Below, one piece after another: positions 5,183-8,636 of a stretch of 8,636 bases of DNA. Position 1 is the stretch's first letter; every line of letters begins with the position of its first letter. The translations under genes and the position numbers were made by a program. Origin of the DNA: Caulobacteraceae bacterium (GTDB lineage Bacteria > Pseudomonadota > Alphaproteobacteria > Caulobacterales > Caulobacteraceae); contig CANGRP010000104.1 of the NCBI GenBank assembly GCA_947456005.1, positions 1 to 8,636 of the forward strand, given 5' to 3'. A model generated the notes under the pieces. That model searched no databases. It saw only the letters and a list, made by a program, of their open reading frames with translations, and was not told the origin of the DNA.

Positions 5183-6772
5183 CTAGACGATGGGCAGGGT
5201 CTTGGGCTTCTTCGCCCGGTACCACCAGCCGATCAGGAGCTGGGTGACGACCACCGCCGTGAAGACCGAGGTGATGACCCCGATCAGCAGGGTCCAGGCG
5301 AAGCCACGGACCGCCCCGGCCCCGAACATGAACATGATGATGGCCGAAATGGCGCTGGTGATATTGGCGTCAAAGATGGACACCAGCGCGCGCTCATAGC
5401 CGTGCTCCAACGCCTGGAGAGGCGATCGTCCGAGGTGCGCCTCGTCCCGGACCCGTTCGTAGATCAGGACGTTGGCGTCCACGGCGACGGCCAGGGTCAG
5501 GATGATCCCCGCAATCCCCGGAAAGGTCAGGGTGGCCTGTGTCATGGACATGGCGCCCACGATCAGAAGGACGTTCAACGCCAGGGCAAGGGCGGCGAAG
5601 ACACCGAATGTCCCGTAGGCGAAGACGATGAAGGCGAACATGGATGCGGCGCCGATCGCCATCGAAATCGCCCCGGCGCGCACGGCGTCTGCGCCCAGCT
5701 CAGCGCCGACCGTATTCTGCTGCTCAACCTTCAAGGGCGCCGGCAGGGCGCCGGCGCGCAACAGGACCGCGAGGTCATTGGCGCTTTCGGCGGTGAAGTT
5801 CCCGGAGATCTGTCCGGAGCCGCCCATGATGGCGCTTTGGATCACCGGGGCTGAAATGATCTTGCCGTCTAGGACGATGGCGAACCGCTTGCCGATATTG
5901 TTCGCGGTCGTTTCCCCGAACCGGGAGGCGCCCTGGCCATTGAAGCGGAAGTTGACGACCGGCTGTCCGGTTTGGCCGTCGAACCCCTGGGAGGCCTCAG
6001 TCAGCATCTCCCCGGTCACGACAGCGCGTTTTTTCAGGAGGAGCGGCCCCTCATCCTGGCTCGGCAGCACTACGGAGCCCGGCGGGACGCGACCTTGCAC
6101 GGCTTCGGCGACCGAGACGGAGTCGTCCACCATCTGGAAGGTGAGTTTGGCGGTCTGGCCGATGATGGACTTCAGTCGCTCAGGATCGCTCTCGCCTGGC
6201 GCCTGCACGACGATCTGGTCGAAGCCCTGCCGCTGGATGGCGGGCTCCCGGGTTCCCAGGGCGTCGATACGCCGGCGGATGATCTCGATGGACTGGTCGA
6301 CCGCCCGGCTGGCTTCGGCGCTGAGGGCCTGAGCCGACCACCCCATCCGGATTCTCTGGTCGGCCTGGGACGAGAGCTCCAGACCACTGCCGCCTGTGGC
6401 GATATCGCCGCCGAGCCGGGTTCGCAGCAGGTTTAGGGCCTCGTTCGACCGGGCGGGATCGGTGATGCGGACGGTCACGTCGGAACCGACCTGACCGAGG
6501 TCCGTGAAGGCGATATCCTCGGCCCGCAGTGTGGTGCGGACATCCTCGATAAGGTTGGTCGTCTTCTCCACCCGCAGTGCACGGGTGTCGACAGAGAGCT
6601 TAAGGTAGGATCCGCCCTGGAGGTCCAGGCCCAGGTTCAGGGTTTGCTTCGGCAGAAAGGCAGGAAGCGACTCCCGCACGCTCGCTGGCAGCAGGTTGGG
6701 CAGCGTGAACAGCACGCCAAAGATCAGGGCGGCGACGACGGAGATCAGCCGCCAGCGCGAGGGAGCGAGCAT
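5183..6772 (-). CDS. secD: SecD, Sec translocon accessory membrane subunit
   Basis: This 529-residue partner of SecF stimulates late steps of protein translocation through SecYEG, using the proton motive force. One membrane segment lies at about 8-28. The family motif LNLGLDLQGGSYL follows (45-57), then a large periplasmic P1 region with ARSNEALNLLRTRL, RRRIDALGTREPAIQRQG and VVQAPGE. The membrane part begins near residue 360. In it AVDANVLIYERVRDE (430-444) holds the conserved charged Asp432, and the protein ends shortly after GWWYRAKKP. The length is normal for alphaproteobacteria. ATG at 6772 gives the usual MLAPSRWRL N-terminus just ahead of the first membrane segment. The ribosome site is weak, but the start lies only 10 bases after the yajC stop, so coupling is likely. 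Confidence 0.98.
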   Translation of the reverse strand: MLAPSRWRLISVVAALIFGVLFTLPNLLPASVRESLPAFLPKQTLNLGLDLQGGSYLKLSVDTRALRVEKTTNLIEDVRTTLRAEDIAFTDLGQVGSDVTVRITDPARSNEALNLLRTRLGGDIATGGSGLELSSQADQRIRMGWSAQALSAEASRAVDQSIEIIRRRIDALGTREPAIQRQGFDQIVVQAPGESDPERLKSIIGQTAKLTFQMVDDSVSVAEAVQGRVPPGSVVLPSQDEGPLLLKKRAVVTGEMLTEASQGFDGQTGQPVVNFRFNGQGASRFGETTANNIGKRFAIVLDGKIISAPVIQSAIMGGSGQISGNFTAESANDLAVLLRAGALPAPLKVEQQNTVGAELGADAVRAGAISMAIGAASMFAFIVFAYGTFGVFAALALALNVLLIVGAMSMTQATLTFPGIAGIILTLAVAVDANVLIYERVRDEAHLGRSPLQALEHGYERALVSIFDANITSAISAIIMFMFGAGAVRGFAWTLLIGVITSVFTAVVVTQLLIGWWYRAKKPKTLPIV

Positions 6773-6782
6773 GTGGCCAGGC

Positions 6783-7133
6783 CTAGGCCTTGGCGTCGTT
6801 AGCGGCGGCGTCGCCGTTTGAACGGACGGACGAGATCATGGACTTCACGACCTTGACAGTGACGCCCTGGGAGATCTCCACGCCGACCTCGCCGTCCTCA
6901 ACCCGCACGATCTTGCCGACCACGCCGGACGCCAGGACGACCACGTCATTGCGCTTCAGGGCGGCGAGCATGGCCTGGTGCTGCTTCATCCGCTTCTGCT
7001 GAGGACGGATCAGCAGGAAGTAGAAAAGGACAAACAAGCCGATCAGCGGGGCGATCTGCAGGAGCATGGCCTCGATTCCGCCTCCGGCGGGAGCTCCGGC
7101 GGCGGTCTGGGCGTAGGCGGGGGTGGCGAACAT
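6783..7133 (-). CDS. yajC: YajC, Sec translocon accessory protein
   Basis: This 116-residue single-pass membrane protein associates with SecD-SecF at the SecYEG channel. It has a short Ala/Gly-rich N-terminus, one membrane helix (about 26-43, LIGLFVLFYFLLI), the diagnostic RPQQKRMKQHQAML directly after it, and the small cytoplasmic domain (RNDVVVLASGVVGKIVRVEDGEV). It ends with an Ala/Asp-rich tail. ATG at 7133 has a GGAG site five bases upstream. It is the first gene of the minus-strand operon yajC-secD-secF-Mth938-like, and its promoter must lie in the 110-bp gap shared with the DUF815 ATPase gene. Confidence 0.98.
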   Translation of the reverse strand: MFATPAYAQTAAGAPAGGGIEAMLLQIAPLIGLFVLFYFLLIRPQQKRMKQHQAMLAALKRNDVVVLASGVVGKIVRVEDGEVGVEISQGVTVKVVKSMISSVRSNGDAAANDAKA

Positions 7134-7185
7134 GGCCTCTCCGAGGGGGGCGGGTGCAGTCTGCGCCCGAGTTCAGGGTCGCCGG

Positions 7186-7214
7186 AAGCTATGCGCTTGA
7201 CCGACCTTTTGCAA
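7186..7214 (-). promoter_or_regulatory. yajC: Possible promoter of the yajC-secDF operon
   Basis: On the minus strand TTGCAA (7214-7209) is followed after 17 bases by TAGCTT (7191-7186). The spacing is ideal for a sigma-70-type promoter, but the -10 matches the general consensus at only three of six bases. The TTGCAA is itself palindromic and is also the -35 candidate for the divergent ATPase gene. Motif and spacing are the only support. Confidence 0.3.
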
Positions 7215-7237
7215 TGGAGGGTCGGGATGGCTAATCA
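7209..7237 (+). promoter_or_regulatory. Possible promoter of the DUF815 ATPase gene (leaderless start)
   Basis: TTGCAAT (7209-7215), 14 bases of spacer and GCTAATCA (7230-7237) resemble the Caulobacter housekeeping pattern TTGACGS-N10-14-GCTANAWC. The expected start of transcription falls at about the ATG at 7244, which has no ribosome-binding sequence at the usual distance. A TTGACC at 7197-7202 also resembles a -35 element but is too far from this -10. Confidence 0.42.
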
Positions 7238-7243
7238 CGCTTC

Positions 7244-8083
7244 ATGACCCAGGACATCTCTCCCCTTCTGCTCCGCATCGCCGAAGCCCTTGAAAGGCTG
7301 GCCCCGCCGATGCCGCCAGCGCCGGACTTCGCGGGCGCGCGGCTTTTCCGGCACGATTCGGAGCGGGGGCTCTTCATTGCGGCGGCGGACTATCCCCTGC
7401 CCCTGGACGCTCTCCTGGGCGTCGATCGCCAGAAGGAGGTCCTGTCCGGGAACCTGGCCCGGTTCGCGGCGGGATTACCCTTCAACCATGTCCTCCTTTG
7501 GGGGGTGCGGGGCGCCGGCAAGAGCTCCATGGCCAAGGCGGCCTTCATGGCCTCCGCACAGGACCGGGACGACCTCAAGCTCATCGAAGTGGATCGTGAC
7601 GAAGTCAGCGACCTGCCCCGGCTCTTCGACCTCCTGCGGGGACGCCCGGAGCGCTTTGTCGTGCTCTGTGACGATCTCTCCTTCGAGGACGGCGCGGAAG
7701 CGGCCAAGGCCCTGAAGTCGGCCCTGGAGGGCGGCGTCTCCGGACCCCCGTCGAACGTTCTCTTCCTCGCCACCTCCAACCGGCGACATCTCATGCCCCG
7801 GGGACACGTCGAGGACCGGGGACTGATCGCTGCGGCTGAGGACGCCGAGGAGGAGGTCAGCGTCTCCGACCGCTTCGGACTCTGGATCGGCTTCCCCCCC
7901 ATGGACCAGGCGACCTACCTCTCCGCCGTGCGGGCTTATGCGCGGCGGTATGGCCTGCCGGTTAGGGGTTTGGACCGACGAGCCCTGCAGTGGGCGCAGG
8001 CGCGCGGGGGCCGGTCCGGCCGGGTCGCCTGGCAATTCATCCTCGACCTCGCCGGGTCTCGGGGAACCGCCCTGCCGTTCTGA
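7244..8083 (+). CDS. DUF815 AAA-family ATPase
   Basis: The 279-residue protein is a P-loop ATPase of the DUF815 (PF05673) group, widespread in alphaproteobacteria and without an agreed function. The Walker A motif is GVRGAGKSS (87-95, Lys93), Walker B is RFVVLCDD (137-144), and a sensor-1-like ATSNRRHLMP follows (176-185, Asn179). SVSDRFGLWIGF (206-217) includes a candidate arginine finger, Arg210. The N-terminal 55 residues are variable and then lead into LPLDALLGVDRQKEVL, the usual entry to the AAA core. The family length is about 280-300 residues, so the protein looks complete. ATG at 7244 is the only good start. It is divergent from yajC, lacks a Shine-Dalgarno sequence and may be translated from a leaderless mRNA. 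It ends 4 bases from the stop of the convergent LytM gene. Confidence 0.93.
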   Translation: MTQDISPLLLRIAEALERLAPPMPPAPDFAGARLFRHDSERGLFIAAADYPLPLDALLGVDRQKEVLSGNLARFAAGLPFNHVLLWGVRGAGKSSMAKAAFMASAQDRDDLKLIEVDRDEVSDLPRLFDLLRGRPERFVVLCDDLSFEDGAEAAKALKSALEGGVSGPPSNVLFLATSNRRHLMPRGHVEDRGLIAAAEDAEEEVSVSDRFGLWIGFPPMDQATYLSAVRAYARRYGLPVRGLDRRALQWAQARGGRSGRVAWQFILDLAGSRGTALPF

Positions 8084-8087
8084 CTCC

Positions 8088-8636
8088 TCAGCGCGGCAGG
8101 AGCAGGGACGGCGACACAGGACGGGCCCGCTCGGCTGGCGTCGGCGCATAGCGGATCTCGAAGTGGAGCTGGGGCTCGGAGACCCCGCCCGTATCGCCCG
8201 CCTCACCGATCTGCTGCCCCTGCAGCACCCTCTGCTGGATCTTCACGTCGACGTTGGACAGGTGGGCGTAGGCGGTGACCCAGCCGTCCGGATGCTTGAT
8301 CAGCACCAGGTTGCCGAAGCCGGGCACCTGGTCGCCGGCATAGACCACCTCGCCGGCGGCGGAGGCCCTGACCGGGGCGCCCCGGGCGGCCCGGATGTTG
8401 ATGCCGTCATTCCTCTGGCCGGTGCCCTTGGGTCCGAAGTCAGAGAGGATTTCCCCCCGTATCGGCCATAGGAACCGGCCCTTGCCGAGGGCTGCGACCT
8501 GGGCGTCGGTGAGGGGCGTCGTGGATGCGGTCGGAGGGGGCGTGAAACCTCCGGAGGGCGGCCGGGCTGCGACAGGAGGCGCCGGAGCCGGTGCGACCCT
8601 GGGAGGCGGGGCGACAGGGCGCGGCGCAGGGGGAGC
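8088..8636 (-). CDS. LytM/M23-domain envelope protein, NlpD/DipM-type with degenerate active site (N-terminus cut by window edge)
   Basis: The frame is open from the right edge to the TGA at 8090-8088, showing 182 C-terminal residues. An internal GTG at 8348 is not the start. First comes a Pro/Ala-rich linker of about 45 residues, then a LytM (peptidase M23) domain with FLWPIRGEILSDFG, NDGINI, AYAHLS and PQLHFEI. The first metal motif HxxxD is NxxxN here (codons 8409-8411 and 8397-8399). The HxH motif is QLH (Gln at 8169-8171, His at 8163-8165), while the His of AYAH is kept. Two of three zinc ligands are therefore lost, as in E. coli NlpD, which activates amidases instead of cutting peptidoglycan. 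In Caulobacter the septation factor DipM (LysM repeats plus LytM) is, to my memory, encoded near secDF. This is a good candidate for it, but the LysM part lies outside the window. Expected location: periplasm, division site. Confidence 0.87.
   Translation of the reverse strand, partial: APPAPRPVAPPPRVAPAPAPPVAARPPSGGFTPPPTASTTPLTDAQVAALGKGRFLWPIRGEILSDFGPKGTGQRNDGINIRAARGAPVRASAAGEVVYAGDQVPGFGNLVLIKHPDGWVTAYAHLSNVDVKIQQRVLQGQQIGEAGDTGGVSEPQLHFEIRYAPTPAERARPVSPSLLLPR

Noticed and set aside
5175..5225. Longer N-terminus for SecF
   Set aside because: It would reach into secD and adds unrelated residues. ATG at 5174 has a clear ribosome site and the normal family N-terminus.
6779..6790. 12-base palindrome AGGCCTAGGCCT at the yajC stop codon
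   Set aside because: It is two copies of a short palindromic hexamer between tightly packed genes, with no loop and no U-run. I see no reason to treat it as an operator or terminator.
8088..8348. Separate 86-residue protein starting at GTG 8348
   Set aside because: The frame continues upstream without a stop to the window edge and encodes the rest of the LytM domain and its linker, so this is an internal codon.
1..8636. Search for tRNA/rRNA genes, CRISPR arrays, insertion sequences, attachment sites or a defence system
   Set aside because: No cloverleaf, spaced repeats, transposase or terminal inverted repeats were seen. The window is compact core-genome DNA.

Overview
The window reads as chromosomal DNA of a GC-rich alphaproteobacterium, most likely of the order Caulobacterales (Caulobacter, Phenylobacterium or Brevundimonas type). 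This rests on the protein types, the very high GC content, the promoter-like GCTANNNA boxes, and the gene order LytM factor / yajC-secD-secF / Mth938-like / COG1562 / trmFO, which I know from alphaproteobacteria. There are no mobile elements, RNA genes or CRISPR arrays, and no gene-free stretch longer than about 140 bases.

Layout, left to right. (1) Bases 1-889, minus strand: an uncharacterised polytopic membrane protein, cut at the left edge. (2) Divergent from it, trmFO (1027-2454, plus), the folate- and FAD-dependent tRNA m5U54 methyltransferase. (3) Convergent with trmFO and overlapping it by 57 bp, a minus-strand squalene/phytoene-synthase-family protein (2398-3111) that resembles the mitochondrial complex I assembly factor NDUFAF6 and lacks the catalytic aspartates. 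(4) Upstream of it on the same strand, a stand-alone PuuD N-terminal-type membrane protein (3179-3790), separated from it by a strong 12-bp hairpin and preceded by a perfect FNR/FixK box (TTGAT-N4-ATCAA). (5) A minus-strand operon yajC (7133-6783), secD (6772-5183), secF (5174-4227) and an Mth938/DUF498 protein (4230-3871) that resembles NDUFAF3 and starts in an ATGA overlap with secF. (6) Divergent from yajC, a DUF815 AAA ATPase (7244-8083, plus). (7) Convergent with it, the C-terminal part of a LytM/M23-domain envelope protein (8636-8088, minus, cut at the right edge), whose metal-binding residues are largely replaced, as in NlpD/DipM-type cell-division regulators.

How they fit together. 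YajC-SecD-SecF form the accessory part of the Sec translocon and use the proton gradient to help export and membrane insertion. Two proteins related to mitochondrial complex I assembly factors (NDUFAF3-like and NDUFAF6-like) lie directly downstream on the same strand, with an apparently oxygen-regulated membrane protein between them. This suggests a block devoted to membrane insertion and respiratory-complex assembly. The housekeeping genes at either side (trmFO, DUF815 ATPase, LytM factor) have no obvious mechanistic link to it. Both plus-strand genes lack a Shine-Dalgarno sequence and have a similar -10-like box 14-15 bases before ATG, so they may be translated from leaderless mRNAs.
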